NCBI GenBank assembly: GCA_946997215.1
Contig: CAMPUL010000002.1
Span: forward strand, 18,470 to 82,469
Source of the DNA: Gardnerella vaginalis
GTDB lineage: Bacteria > Actinomycetota > Actinomycetes > Actinomycetales > Bifidobacteriaceae
Reading direction: 5' to 3'
Length of the DNA: 64,000 nt
Shown one piece after another: positions 8,128 through 17,375 of this stretch. The number at the start of each line of letters is the position of its first letter. The stretch's first letter is position 1. The notes beneath the pieces were generated by a model. It was given only the letters and a program-made list of their open reading frames with translations, made no database searches and was not told the DNA's origin. The translations under genes were made by a program, and so were the position numbers.

Positions 8128-10131
8128 ATGAATAGTGGCAAGTCTGCGGAAGTCGCTATTTATAATCCAGAAGTTGCTAATGCAAATGCGGATTATAAAA
8201 GCAAAAACAATAATCCTAATAAAAAGCATAAAGCAGCAAAATGGATACGTAAACATTTTGATGCAATACCGTTAAGCACTCGATTAGTGGCATGTACGCT
8301 TGTAGTTTTAACTATTGCAGCATTTTGTATATCTTTGTCGATTAGGCAATTAGTTGGAAGCTATTTGTTAGATAAAACTGATGCTCAGTTGGCAGATCAA
8401 GCTCAGCTTATTTACGACAATATTGATTTGCTTAGAAAAAAGGATTCAAAAGAGCCAACTGTTGGACCAAACGACTATTTCTTGCAAATTCGAGACACTA
8501 ATAACAAAATTATTACAACGCCTTTGGTTCCTCCGCTTAAAGGAGACGTTGTTTCTATGCCAACGCTGCCAGAAGATGGCGAAATCAACAGCGTTGTTAT
8601 AAAAAGAAAGCCGTTTACATCTCCTGCTGTTGTTCATGGCGACCTTAAAAGCGTTGATGAAGCGACTGCAAAGGTTGCTCAGTCGCCGTGGCGCGTATTA
8701 GTTCTTACATGGGGTAATCGCAGTGGTTACAACTCCGAAATGCACGTTAGAGGTTACGTTTATATAGCGCTTTCTCTAAGCGATCAAATGGATACTCTAA
8801 ATACTCTCACGCGCTATTGCTTAATGGTTAGTATAACTGTTATTTTGCTTGGTGCAGTTTTGTCTGCTTTGATTATTCAATCAACTCTTGTTCCGCTAAA
8901 AAGAATAGAAAAAACAGCTTCTAAAATTGCTTCTGGAGATTTAAGCAGACGAGTTCCATCTGCTCCAGAAAATACAGAAGTTGGGTCTTTGGCAGCAAGC
9001 TTAAATTCAATGCTTTCTAGGATTGAGCAAGGCTTTAACGATCAAGAAGCAATGACAGAAAAGATGAAGCGTTTTGTTTCGGATGCAAGTCATGAGCTTA
9101 GAACGCCACTAGCTGCGATTCACGGTTATGCAGAATTGTATTACATGTGGAGAGGGGTTGCTGGTCAGCAAGATAAGGCAGATGATTCAATTGCTCACAT
9201 TAAGGCTTCTAGCGAAAGAATGACGGAGCTTGTTGAAGATTTGCTTTCGCTAGCGCGATTTGACGAGGGGCGAGGAATCAATGTTTCTCAAACTGTTAAT
9301 GTAACTCCAATTCTTAAAGATGCTGCTAATGATTTGCGCGCGCTTGATCAAGTTAGAGTTGTTCAGCAAGGAACATTGTATTTAGCAGACGACTTAAAGC
9401 TAATGGATTGCTCTAAGCCTACAAATTGTAATCTTGATAGAAAGTTTATTTTTACTCCCGGCTCGCTTCCTAACGTTACTATAAAGGGCGATGGAGCAAG
9501 GTTACGTCAAGTTCTTACTAATATTGTTGGAAATATTCATCGTTATACTCCAAGTAATTCTCCTGTAGAAATAGGAATGGGCGTTTTTAAGGCTTCGATT
9601 ACTCCAGAAGCTTTGCAAAAAATGAGCTCTGTTTCTAAGTCTCTTAAGGACTTTTTGGAAGCTGCAGAAGTTAGCCAATCAACAGGTGCTGGCAGCTCTT
9701 ATGTTGTTATAAGGGTTGTTGATCACGGTCCTGGAGTTCCAGAAGAATCGCTGCCTCATATTTTTGAGCGTTTCTATATTGCTGATCCTTCTAGAGCTAG
9801 AGAAAAGGGCGGTACAGGCTTAGGCATGTCTATTGCACAATCTGTTGTTAAAGCTCATCGCGGTTTGATTTGCGCAACAACGTCTTGTACGTATAGAACT
9901 AACCAAGATGATTTTGCTACAGATATTTCTGCAGACATAACAATGAATGGAGATGAATCTTTGGATTCTAAGCCTCACGGTTTAACTCTTACAGTTGTGT
10001 TGCCAAATGTTATTATTGACGATAATAGTGATAATAACGATAATGCGAGCAAAGAAAGTATTGTAGATAAATCAAATAAAATGCTTACAAGTGGCTCTAT
10101 TAGTGATGTTGAAAACAAGAAGATTGCTTAG
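8128..10131 (+). CDS. membrane sensor histidine kinase
   Basis: A 667-residue kinase, partner of the preceding regulator. Helix 1 at about 52-72 and helix 2 at 231-254 bracket an extracellular sensor of about 155 residues. HAMP follows at about 251-303. The dimerisation/phospho-acceptor block SDASHELRTPLAAIHGYAEL carries H322. The ATPase domain shows an N box (LRQVLTNIVGNIHRYTP), G1 (DHGPGVP), F box (IFERFY) and G2 (GGTGLGMSIA). The N box has H where Asn-Ala is more usual (NIHRYTP), a variant worth noting. The last 60 residues are Asp/Asn/Ser-rich. The start is the ATG at 8128, 3 nt after the regulator stop. The stop codon lies in a 9-bp tandem repeat. Confidence 0.94.
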   Translation: MNSGKSAEVAIYNPEVANANADYKSKNNNPNKKHKAAKWIRKHFDAIPLSTRLVACTLVVLTIAAFCISLSIRQLVGSYLLDKTDAQLADQAQLIYDNIDLLRKKDSKEPTVGPNDYFLQIRDTNNKIITTPLVPPLKGDVVSMPTLPEDGEINSVVIKRKPFTSPAVVHGDLKSVDEATAKVAQSPWRVLVLTWGNRSGYNSEMHVRGYVYIALSLSDQMDTLNTLTRYCLMVSITVILLGAVLSALIIQSTLVPLKRIEKTASKIASGDLSRRVPSAPENTEVGSLAASLNSMLSRIEQGFNDQEAMTEKMKRFVSDASHELRTPLAAIHGYAELYYMWRGVAGQQDKADDSIAHIKASSERMTELVEDLLSLARFDEGRGINVSQTVNVTPILKDAANDLRALDQVRVVQQGTLYLADDLKLMDCSKPTNCNLDRKFIFTPGSLPNVTIKGDGARLRQVLTNIVGNIHRYTPSNSPVEIGMGVFKASITPEALQKMSSVSKSLKDFLEAAEVSQSTGAGSSYVVIRVVDHGPGVPEESLPHIFERFYIADPSRAREKGGTGLGMSIAQSVVKAHRGLICATTSCTYRTNQDDFATDISADITMNGDESLDSKPHGLTLTVVLPNVIIDDNSDNNDNASKESIVDKSNKMLTSGSISDVENKKIA

Positions 10132-10149
10132 ATTGCTTAGATTATTTAG
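10123..10149 (+). repeat. 9-bp tandem repeat x3 across the histidine-kinase stop codon
   Basis: ATTGCTTAG at 10123-10131 and 10132-10140 is exact; ATTATTTAG at 10141-10149 is a third, diverged unit. Each unit ends in an in-frame TAG, giving three successive stop codons in the same frame. Confidence 0.92.
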
Positions 10150-10260
10150 GTTGTTCTAGATTCATGCGCTACAATTAAAAAGTGTGAATCTGTAGAGTTA
10201 TGTGGATGTAGTAGAATTGATGATTCGCATAAAGTTTAGTGAATTTGAGTGAGGTGTGTT

Positions 10261-10650
10261 ATGCCCAACGGGCGTGTTCGTTGGTATGATTCCCAAAAGG
10301 GATATGGCTTTATAGTAGATGAAGATGGCAAGGATGTATTTTTGCCTTCTTCTGCATTGCCATCGTCAATAAAGGAATTGCGTAAAGGTACGCGTGTGGA
10401 ATTTTCTGTTGTAGAAGGGCGCAAAGGCCCGCAAGCAATGGGACTTACACTCGTAGCTTCTGCTCCTTCGCTTGTAAAAGCTACAAGGCCAAAAGCAGAA
10501 GATATGGCTGCAATCGTAGAAGACCTTATTAAGCTTTTGGACTCTGCTGGCAACGGCTTGCGCAGACGCCATTATCCATCTAGTGCAGAATCTAAAAAGC
10601 TTGCGCATTTATTGCGTGCTGTAGCAGATAATTTTGACGTACAAGATTAA
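10261..10650 (+). CDS. cold-shock-domain protein with C-terminal extension
   Basis: A 129-residue protein. Residues 1-65 are a cold-shock domain (VRWYDSQKGYGFIVDEDGKDVFLP) with RNP1 KGYGFIV and RNP2 DVFLP, so it should bind single-stranded RNA or DNA. The remaining 60 residues are an extension of unknown function found with this domain in actinobacteria (long Csp type). GAGTGAGGTG before the ATG at 10261 supports this start over a codon 12 nt upstream. It is followed after 18 bp by the DUF3027 gene, so the two are probably cotranscribed. Confidence 0.92.
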   Translation: MPNGRVRWYDSQKGYGFIVDEDGKDVFLPSSALPSSIKELRKGTRVEFSVVEGRKGPQAMGLTLVASAPSLVKATRPKAEDMAAIVEDLIKLLDSAGNGLRRRHYPSSAESKKLAHLLRAVADNFDVQD

Positions 10651-10668
10651 TAGTTAACAGGATTTTTT

Positions 10669-11865
10669 ATGGAAGATGAAGTAATAAATCCGCAGGAGCT
10701 TGCTTATGAAGTTGCTGTGGAAACTTCGGAGCGCAAAAACGCTGTAGGCGATTTTGTAGGCAAAACGGATCTTGGTAGCAATGTTACTGATTTCCGTTTT
10801 GCTTGCACTATGCTTGGCTATGAAGGCTGGCAATGGTCGGTAACGCTGTATCATGATGAAGATGCTGGTCGTTGGACTGTTAACGAGTCTAGTCTTGCTC
10901 CAACTGAAGATTCGTTACTTCCTCCTCCTTGGGTTCCTTGGAAAGATAGACTTAGGCCTACGGATCTTTCTGTTATGGATTCAATCGGCACTGCAGAAGA
11001 TGACTCCAGGCTTGAAGATGGCGTTAAGCTTGAGGGTGCTCAAGAAAATAATGCATCCGAAGATGGTTCGCAATGTGCTAAAGATAGTGAAAACAGTAAT
11101 AACAGCAATAATGGCGAAAACAGCGAAAACAGCGTTGATGGCGAAAACAGCTCAGATAGCAAAAGCGCATATAATGCAGATAACTATAATGCAGATAACG
11201 CAAGTGCAGAAGATGATGAAAATCTTGAAAATGGGGAGTCAAAAGAAGATTTTGAAGATGCTGTTGAAACTTTCCGCTTAACTCGAAAAAGAGTTATGAC
11301 TGCTCAAGCTATAGCTCAAACTGCAAAAAGATGGTATGCGGGTCAGCATGGACCAAAGTCGCTTTCTACTAAGATTGCGGATGGAAAAGCTTGCTCGTCA
11401 TGTGGATTCATGATTCCTCTTGCGGGAAGTCTTGGAAACATGTTTGGAGTTTGCGCAAATATGTGGAGCCCAGACGATGGGCGAGTGGTTGCGCTTGATC
11501 ATGGATGCGGAGAACATTCCGAAATAGCGCCTCCTGAGCCATCGCAGCTTTGGGTTCAATCAGAGCCTGCTTACGACGACTATCACATTGAGATTGTTCC
11601 TCAAACACCTAGAGAAGAACGTGCAGATGTTGAGCTTATAGAAGAAGCGATTGAAGATAGTAAAGAAAATCGCAAGACAAGGCGTAAGCGCGTTTTAGTT
11701 GAGAATAATCAAGATAGCGAAGAGCGCAATGACGATGGTTTGCACAATGAAGACATTGCAAAAAATGAAGATATTGCAGAATCTAAAAGCAGTGCACAAA
11801 TCGTAGATAGTGCAGAATCTGAAGATAATTTTGACTCAAATAATAATCCGCAACCAAACGATTAG
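10669..11865 (+). CDS. DUF3027 domain-containing protein
   Basis: A 398-residue protein of the actinobacterial DUF3027 family, of unknown function. Residues 1-105 carry the N-terminal conserved part (ending PPPWVPWKDRLRPTDL). A low-complexity Asn/Ser/Asp/Glu insert fills about 108-200, and conserved sequence returns from 205. A likely metal site is formed by C242, C245, C262 and C280 (CSSCGF ... GVCANMWSPDDGRV ... DHGCGEH). The last 75 residues are acidic and repetitive. The insert contains microrepeats such as NGENSENS/DGENSS and YNADNYNADNAS. It stands between the cold-shock protein and clpC, a conserved actinobacterial order. ATG 10669 follows AACAGGATTTTTT, a weak Shine-Dalgarno. Confidence 0.85.
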   Translation: MEDEVINPQELAYEVAVETSERKNAVGDFVGKTDLGSNVTDFRFACTMLGYEGWQWSVTLYHDEDAGRWTVNESSLAPTEDSLLPPPWVPWKDRLRPTDLSVMDSIGTAEDDSRLEDGVKLEGAQENNASEDGSQCAKDSENSNNSNNGENSENSVDGENSSDSKSAYNADNYNADNASAEDDENLENGESKEDFEDAVETFRLTRKRVMTAQAIAQTAKRWYAGQHGPKSLSTKIADGKACSSCGFMIPLAGSLGNMFGVCANMWSPDDGRVVALDHGCGEHSEIAPPEPSQLWVQSEPAYDDYHIEIVPQTPREERADVELIEEAIEDSKENRKTRRKRVLVENNQDSEERNDDGLHNEDIAKNEDIAESKSSAQIVDSAESEDNFDSNNNPQPND

Positions 11866-11882
11866 TCCCACGGATTCTATAG

Positions 11883-11920
11883 AGAGCATTGCTCTAGAGT
11901 CATGGCAACTCGTTACCATG
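11883..11920 (+). promoter_or_regulatory. two short inverted repeats in the clpC leader
   Basis: AGAGC-ATT-GCTCT (11883-11895) and CATGG-N10-CCATG (11901-11920) lie in the 82 bp between DUF3027 and clpC. clpC is stress-regulated in related bacteria, so either may be an operator. I do not recognise a HAIR or CtsR consensus in them. Confidence 0.3.
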
Positions 11921-11947
11921 GAACAAGGATAAAAACGGAAGGCAATT

Positions 11948-14545
11948 ATGTTTGAACGGTTCACTGACCGCGCTCGGCGTGTTATTGTGCTAGCGCAAGA
12001 AGAAGCGCGCGCTCTTCAGCATAACTACATTGGTACGGAGCATATTCTTTTAGGCCTTATTAGAGAAGGCGAAGGAATAGCAGCAAAAGCTTTGAGCGCA
12101 AAAGGCGTAGATTTAGACGGTACTCGCAAACAAGTAAAAGAGATGATTGGCACTGGAACGGTTTCTCCTAGCGGCCACATACCTTTTACTCCGCATGCTA
12201 AGCAAGTGCTTGAGCTTAGTTTGCGTGAAGCTTTGCAGCTTGGCCATAGTTATATTGGCACGGAGCATATTCTTCTAGGCCTTATTAGAGAAGGCGAAGG
12301 CGTTGGAACGCAAGTGCTTATTAAAATGGAGGTTGATTTAGGAGATCTTCGTAGCACGGCAATGGATTTGATTCGTGGCAATTCTGGCATTCCAGCAGAC
12401 GGTCAAGGTGCCGATCTTGCAAATGCTGGTGGAGTTCAAGATAAACGCAATCAGTCTGGTTCTGCTCTTTTAGATCAGTTTGGAAGAAATCTTACTAACG
12501 AAGCTCAACAAGGCAAGCTTGACCCTGTTATTGGACGCTCTAAAGAAATTGAGCGTGTTATGGTTGTGCTTTCTCGTAGAACAAAGAATAATCCTGTTCT
12601 TATTGGCGAGCCAGGCGTTGGTAAAACAGCTGTTGTAGAAGGTCTTTCGCAAAAGATTGTTGTTGGAGATGTTCCAGAAACCTTAAAGGGTAAGCAAGTT
12701 TATTCTCTTGATCTTGGCTCAATGGTTGCAGGGTCTCGTTACCGTGGCGATTTTGAAGAGCGCTTAAAGAAGGTGCTTAAAGAGATTAAGACTCGCGGAG
12801 ATATTGTTCTATTTATTGACGAGATTCACACTATTGTTGGCGCGGGAGCTGCTGATGGCGCTTTGGGCGCTTCCGATATGCTTAAGCCTATGCTTGCGCG
12901 CGGCGAGATGCAAACGATTGGCGCTACAACTACAGATGAATATAGAAAGTATATTGAAAAGGATGCGGCTTTGGAACGCAGATTCCAGCCAATTCAGGTT
13001 CAAGAGCCTTCTATTGCAGAGACAATCGAAATTCTAAAGGGCTTGCGCGCGCGTTACGAGAATCATCATCATGTAACTATTACGGATGGTGCTTTGCAAG
13101 CTGCAGCCGAAATGTCTGCTCGATACATTCAAGATCGAAATTTGCCAGATAAGGCGATTGACTTGATTGACGAAGCTGGTGCTCGATTGCGAATTAAGCG
13201 CTTAACAGAGCCTCCAGAGCTTAAAGAACTTGATTCTAAGATTTCTAAGCTTTCCGATAAAAAAGACGAAGCTATTAAGAATCAAGATTTTGAAAAAGCT
13301 GCCGACTTGCGAGATGAGCAAGAGAAGCTTGAAGAAGATCGCAAGACTAAAGAGCAAGCTTGGCGCGAAGGCGAATCCAATGTGAATATGGTTGTAGACG
13401 AAGATGTGATTGCATCTGTTGTTTCTAGTACAACTGGTATTCCTGTTGTTAAGCTTACGCAAGCAGAGTCTAAAAAGCTTCTTGGCATGGAAGCGGAACT
13501 TCATAAGCGCATTATTGGTCAAGATGAGGCTGTTTGTGCGCTTTCTCGCTCGATTCGTCGTGCTCGAGTGGGTTTGAAGGATCCAAAACGTCCTGCTGGC
13601 TCGTTTATTTTTGCTGGCCCTACTGGTGTTGGTAAAACGGAGCTTGCTAAGACTTTGGCTCAGTTCTTGTTTGACGACGACGATGCGCTTATTCGCGTAG
13701 ATATGTCGGAGTTTGCAGAAAAGTATGCAGCTTCGCGTCTTTTTGGCGCTCCTCCAGGATATGTTGGCTACGAGGAAGGTGGCGAGCTTACGGAGAAGGT
13801 TCGCAGAAAGCCGTTCTCTGTGGTTTTGTTCGACGAGATTGAGAAGGCACATCCAGATATTTTCAACACATTGTTGCAAGTTTTGGATGATGGCCACTTA
13901 ACAGATGGTCAAGGGCGAAAAGTCGATTTTAAGAACACGATTATTATCTTGACTACGAATCTTGGTACTAGAGATATTGCTAAGGCAGCAAACACAGGAT
14001 TTAGCCTTGGTAATAACGCGGATGCGTCTTATCAGCGTATGAAGGATCAAGTTAATTCCGAGCTTAAGCGTCAATTCCGCCCAGAGTTCCTTAATCGCTT
14101 AGACGATACTATTGTGTTCCGTCAGCTTACTGAGCCAGAGGTTCGTCAAATTGTTGACTTAGATGTTAAGCGTTTGAACGACCGCTTGTTTGAACGTCAT
14201 ATGGCTTTGGAGCTTACAGATGAAGCTAAGAATCTTCTTGCGCAAAAGGGCTTTGACCCACTTCTTGGAGCAAGGCCATTGCGCAGAGTTATTCAGCGAG
14301 ACATCGAGGATGCTATTAGCGAGAAGATTCTGCTTGGCGATTTAACAGACGGCGAGTGTGTTGAGGTTGATGCCGAAGGCGAAGGATTGCTTGGAGAATT
14401 TATTTTCCGCGGTAAGAAGTTTGATTCCGCATATAGCAGCCCTAAGTCGATAGAATCCGCTGATTCCAGCGATTCTTCTGAATCAACTGAATTAAGCGAA
14501 TCAACCGAATCTGGTTCCGCTTCTAAAGTCGAATTTGAGTCTTAG
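11948..14545 (+). CDS. clpC: ClpC ATPase, unfoldase subunit of the Clp protease
   Basis: An 865-residue HSP100/Clp protein. It begins with two N-terminal ClpN repeats (each with [15 protein letters not shown]). The first AAA+ module has Walker A GEPGVGKT at 220-227 and Walker B LFIDEIHT. The middle region carries a UVR-type stretch ([15 protein letters not shown]). The second AAA+ module has GPTGVGKT at 557-564, then a C-terminal ClpB-D2-small domain. It unfolds substrates for ClpP and helps stress survival. The tail after about residue 838 is a Ser/Glu-rich low-complexity run. Start ATG 11948 has AACGGAAGG upstream. It ends at a strong terminator shared with the convergent neighbour. Confidence 0.97.
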   Translation: MFERFTDRARRVIVLAQEEARALQHNYIGTEHILLGLIREGEGIAAKALSAKGVDLDGTRKQVKEMIGTGTVSPSGHIPFTPHAKQVLELSLREALQLGHSYIGTEHILLGLIREGEGVGTQVLIKMEVDLGDLRSTAMDLIRGNSGIPADGQGADLANAGGVQDKRNQSGSALLDQFGRNLTNEAQQGKLDPVIGRSKEIERVMVVLSRRTKNNPVLIGEPGVGKTAVVEGLSQKIVVGDVPETLKGKQVYSLDLGSMVAGSRYRGDFEERLKKVLKEIKTRGDIVLFIDEIHTIVGAGAADGALGASDMLKPMLARGEMQTIGATTTDEYRKYIEKDAALERRFQPIQVQEPSIAETIEILKGLRARYENHHHVTITDGALQAAAEMSARYIQDRNLPDKAIDLIDEAGARLRIKRLTEPPELKELDSKISKLSDKKDEAIKNQDFEKAADLRDEQEKLEEDRKTKEQAWREGESNVNMVVDEDVIASVVSSTTGIPVVKLTQAESKKLLGMEAELHKRIIGQDEAVCALSRSIRRARVGLKDPKRPAGSFIFAGPTGVGKTELAKTLAQFLFDDDDALIRVDMSEFAEKYAASRLFGAPPGYVGYEEGGELTEKVRRKPFSVVLFDEIEKAHPDIFNTLLQVLDDGHLTDGQGRKVDFKNTIIILTTNLGTRDIAKAANTGFSLGNNADASYQRMKDQVNSELKRQFRPEFLNRLDDTIVFRQLTEPEVRQIVDLDVKRLNDRLFERHMALELTDEAKNLLAQKGFDPLLGARPLRRVIQRDIEDAISEKILLGDLTDGECVEVDAEGEGLLGEFIFRGKKFDSAYSSPKSIESADSSDSSESTELSESTESGSASKVEFES

Positions 14546-14552
14546 TTGTACA

Positions 14553-14576
14553 ATTAAGATTTCTATTAAGATTTCT
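14553..14576 (+). repeat. 12-bp tandem duplication just behind clpC
   Basis: ATTAAGATTTCT at 14553-14564 is repeated exactly at 14565-14576, starting 8 bp after the clpC stop codon and ahead of the terminator. Confidence 0.9.
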
Positions 14577-14586
14577 TAAGGAATTT

Positions 14587-14639
14587 AATCTCCGTTAACA
14601 TGCAAGCTATAATGCGTGCAAGTTAACGGAGATTTTTTT
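14587..14639 (+). terminator. rho-independent terminator of clpC, overlapping the convergent gene's stop
   Basis: AATCTCCGTTAAC (14587-14599) pairs perfectly with GTTAACGGAGATT (14622-14634), with an inner TGCA/TGCA pairing and a T-run to 14639. The right arm encodes the last codons and TAA of the MprF-like gene on the other strand. On that strand only a poor T-tract follows, so it is mainly a plus-strand terminator. Confidence 0.9.
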
Positions 14640-17373
14640 GATTTGCGTCTTTTTTAAGTGTTTTTAGCATTTCTAAAATTTGCTTAGGATTTGTTTCTGG
14701 CAAATATGAACTTGTAACAGCTAGCGATATTTGCGCAAGCTTTGCGGAATCCAAATAGCATATGTACACAGGACTATTAGTTGGTTGGAACTTTTTCTTA
14801 AAGAAGTACAACGACTTAAAGCCGTATGCTGGTTCCAAAATGTCGGACATCATCTCTAGTGCATGAACGATAATCTCGTTGGACTCATGGTGATTTACGC
14901 TATTTTGCGTATGTTCTACGCCTTCATTAGAATTATTGCGTATATCGTCCTTGCTGTTAATGTTGTTCGCTTCACTTTGCAAAGAAGTTGAGGTACTAGA
15001 ATCGTTTGAGTCACAAATATCTGTTATTCCAGCAAGAGGAGCAGCAGAAAGACTCATAAATTCCACAGCAGATTCTGGATTCTCAAGTCCTTCGTCTCTT
15101 AAGCGTTCCGCCATTCTTGCAATAAGAAGCTCCATAATTCCATTAGGACTATCCGTACGGTGCCTCATAAAATCAAGAGTCCACCCAATTACGCGGTTGT
15201 TGCTATAAGTAGGCATCCAGCTCGTAATGCCAAGAACCTTGCCATTATCGTCAATTGCGTACAAAATCTTTACTCTAGGATCGTGCAATTCTTCTAATCC
15301 ACCAAGAGTGAACTTCATCTCTGGAAGAGATTTAAGCTCTGCCCACTCTTCCGAAATCTCAATAATCTGTTGTTGAACTTCCCACGGAGCATCGTTGTAT
15401 GTGCTAAGAACGTCTGTTATTCCATCGCGTTTTGCTTTGTTTATAGCGGTACGAATATCTTGCCACTTTTTACCACGAGTTTGCCATTCTTTAGGGTAAA
15501 CAAGCATATCGCTTCCAACTTTAATAGACATAAAACCAAGAGATTCTAGGTTTTTGCGATCTTCGTCATGCACAGCGTAGAAAGCTGGAGACCAAGAGTT
15601 TTGCTCGCAAAGTTGAATAAACGCTTTCAAATCATTCTTATATTCTGTTTTATCTCCAAAAGGTCCTGTTAGTGTTAAAGCAATTCCGTACTTAAGCCTA
15701 TATGCTATTGCGGAGCGTTCTGTGTTAGAGAACCAATAGTGATTGTCTGGCCAAGTAGTCATAAAGCTCATTGTGTCTCCGCCAAAATGAACTAATTGAC
15801 TTGCTTTTTTTCGGTCTTCTTCGTTAATAGTAACTTTGTTCTTAAACCACATAAGGCAAACAACAAAAAGAACAATCCAAAGAAGAACGCCAACGCATTG
15901 AGCAATAGCAGAAGCAAGTGGAGTTAAAGGCATAAGCATTGCGTTAGATCTTGTTCCAAATCCCATAGGCATCCAACGTCCTGGAAGGTCACGGAGTAAA
16001 TGATGCAAGTCTGCTGCAGGCTTAAACTCATTTGGCGCAATTAATCCAAAGCAAACATATCCTACTCCAGTGGAAAATAGTGCAAAAACAATTGCAACTA
16101 AGCCAATTCTGCGCTCAAACTTATCACTATGATTTGGAAAATGCTTTATGTTTATAAACAATAGTATTGCGATTAATAGTGGAGGCAAAGCTGTAAGCAT
16201 AAACGCTATAGAAGTTGCATTATTCTTGTGGAAAAGCATAGTTTGCTTGGCTGCTATTAATGGCAAAATCGCAAAATACATAGTTGCATACACTGCAGTA
16301 AGTCCATTAATTGTTATAGCGGCATATGCTGCAAGTCTTCTTCCGCGTAAAAGTCCCCAAGCTATAATCATTAGTGTTACAATCGGCAAAAGAATGCGAA
16401 TCCAAAGACCGCCAATTGTTGCGTGTTGCAATCCAGAATGAAGTAAACAGCTGCTAGAACTATAATTCGATATGCATCTTGCAAGCCAAGGTTTTGTGCC
16501 CATTTGTGGAGACATAAACAAGCCAAGAGTTGTTAGTATTCCAGCATGTGATTTTGAAGATAAAGCAAGAACAGGGCCAAGCGCCATAACAAGTTGAGTT
16601 ATGGCAAATAGACGTCTAATCTCGTAGTCTGTTCCTTGCCACCAGCTTGCGCTTTTAACATTATTTTTTGACTTATTCATTAAATTGCCAATAATATGGC
16701 CGCAAATTGCTGCAAAAATTGTACAATAATCGCCAGGATTTCCACTATAAAGTAGCATTGCGCACGTGATTGCGTAGCCTAAAACAAGCATTCGTCTACG
16801 CCACAATATTGTTTCATATGTTGCAGAGGCCATGAATGCGCCAACAAAAAGTGTAAATGGAGAAAGTCGAATCGGTATTTTTGTAATCCAATGCATATTG
16901 CGAATAATCGCAGAAAGATTACCGATTAAAGTAAGACCAAGTACTATTCCAATAAGAGTGCTAAATATTGATACAAAGGGCAAGCGTATTTTTCCAATTT
17001 TTGTTTCTGCCATTCCAACCAAAATAATCAACAGAATCGCATTAACAATTAAAGATGAAAAACTATTTACAAAGAAAAGCGAGTGGAATAGTTTAATCAA
17101 AAGTTGTGGAATATTCTTATGACCAAAAAGGAATGGGGAGCCAATTTTTGGCTTATGGTACGAGAAGAACTGTGCAAGAGTAGCGTTTGTGCCGTAAGTG
17201 TAAATGTGCATTACGGTACGGGAAATCCAATGTACAAGGTTTATAAGCAAAAATACAAGAGTGATTTTTACTGCAAGAACTCGCTGAGACAGCCAGATTC
17301 TAACATCATTGCTTAGTATAGATAAATGATGTTTTGCTGTTGACGTGTGATTTTTTGATAAAAAGTTTGGCAT
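14623..17373 (-). CDS. MprF-like aminoacyl-lipid synthase (DUF2156 domain)
   Basis: A 916-residue membrane protein. About 13 hydrophobic segments occupy residues 25-520, followed by a cytoplasmic catalytic-type domain at about 545-900 (DUF2156 / phosphatidylglycerol aminoacyltransferase C-domain; markers TWPDNHYWFSN, TLTGPFGDK, EISEEWAELKSLPEM). Known relatives move Lys or Ala from aminoacyl-tRNA to phosphatidylglycerol or diacylglycerol and flip the product; the amino acid used here cannot be read from sequence. An acidic Asn/Ser-rich insertion interrupts the catalytic domain near residues 790-825. The start codon is 2 bp behind the stop of the hydrolase gene, so translation is coupled, which supports a functional pair. 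Confidence 0.82.
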   Translation of the reverse strand: MPNFLSKNHTSTAKHHLSILSNDVRIWLSQRVLAVKITLVFLLINLVHWISRTVMHIYTYGTNATLAQFFSYHKPKIGSPFLFGHKNIPQLLIKLFHSLFFVNSFSSLIVNAILLIILVGMAETKIGKIRLPFVSIFSTLIGIVLGLTLIGNLSAIIRNMHWITKIPIRLSPFTLFVGAFMASATYETILWRRRMLVLGYAITCAMLLYSGNPGDYCTIFAAICGHIIGNLMNKSKNNVKSASWWQGTDYEIRRLFAITQLVMALGPVLALSSKSHAGILTTLGLFMSPQMGTKPWLARCISNYSSSSCLLHSGLQHATIGGLWIRILLPIVTLMIIAWGLLRGRRLAAYAAITINGLTAVYATMYFAILPLIAAKQTMLFHKNNATSIAFMLTALPPLLIAILLFINIKHFPNHSDKFERRIGLVAIVFALFSTGVGYVCFGLIAPNEFKPAADLHHLLRDLPGRWMPMGFGTRSNAMLMPLTPLASAIAQCVGVLLWIVLFVVCLMWFKNKVTINEEDRKKASQLVHFGGDTMSFMTTWPDNHYWFSNTERSAIAYRLKYGIALTLTGPFGDKTEYKNDLKAFIQLCEQNSWSPAFYAVHDEDRKNLESLGFMSIKVGSDMLVYPKEWQTRGKKWQDIRTAINKAKRDGITDVLSTYNDAPWEVQQQIIEISEEWAELKSLPEMKFTLGGLEELHDPRVKILYAIDDNGKVLGITSWMPTYSNNRVIGWTLDFMRHRTDSPNGIMELLIARMAERLRDEGLENPESAVEFMSLSAAPLAGITDICDSNDSSTSTSLQSEANNINSKDDIRNNSNEGVEHTQNSVNHHESNEIIVHALEMMSDILEPAYGFKSLYFFKKKFQPTNSPVYICYLDSAKLAQISLAVTSSYLPETNPKQILEMLKTLKKDANQKNLR

Positions 17374-17375
17374 GT

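Noticed and set aside
13202-13897. 231-codon open frame opposite clpC
   Set aside because: Fully antisense to a clear conserved gene; composition (Arg/Asn/Leu-rich) is that of a mirror frame.
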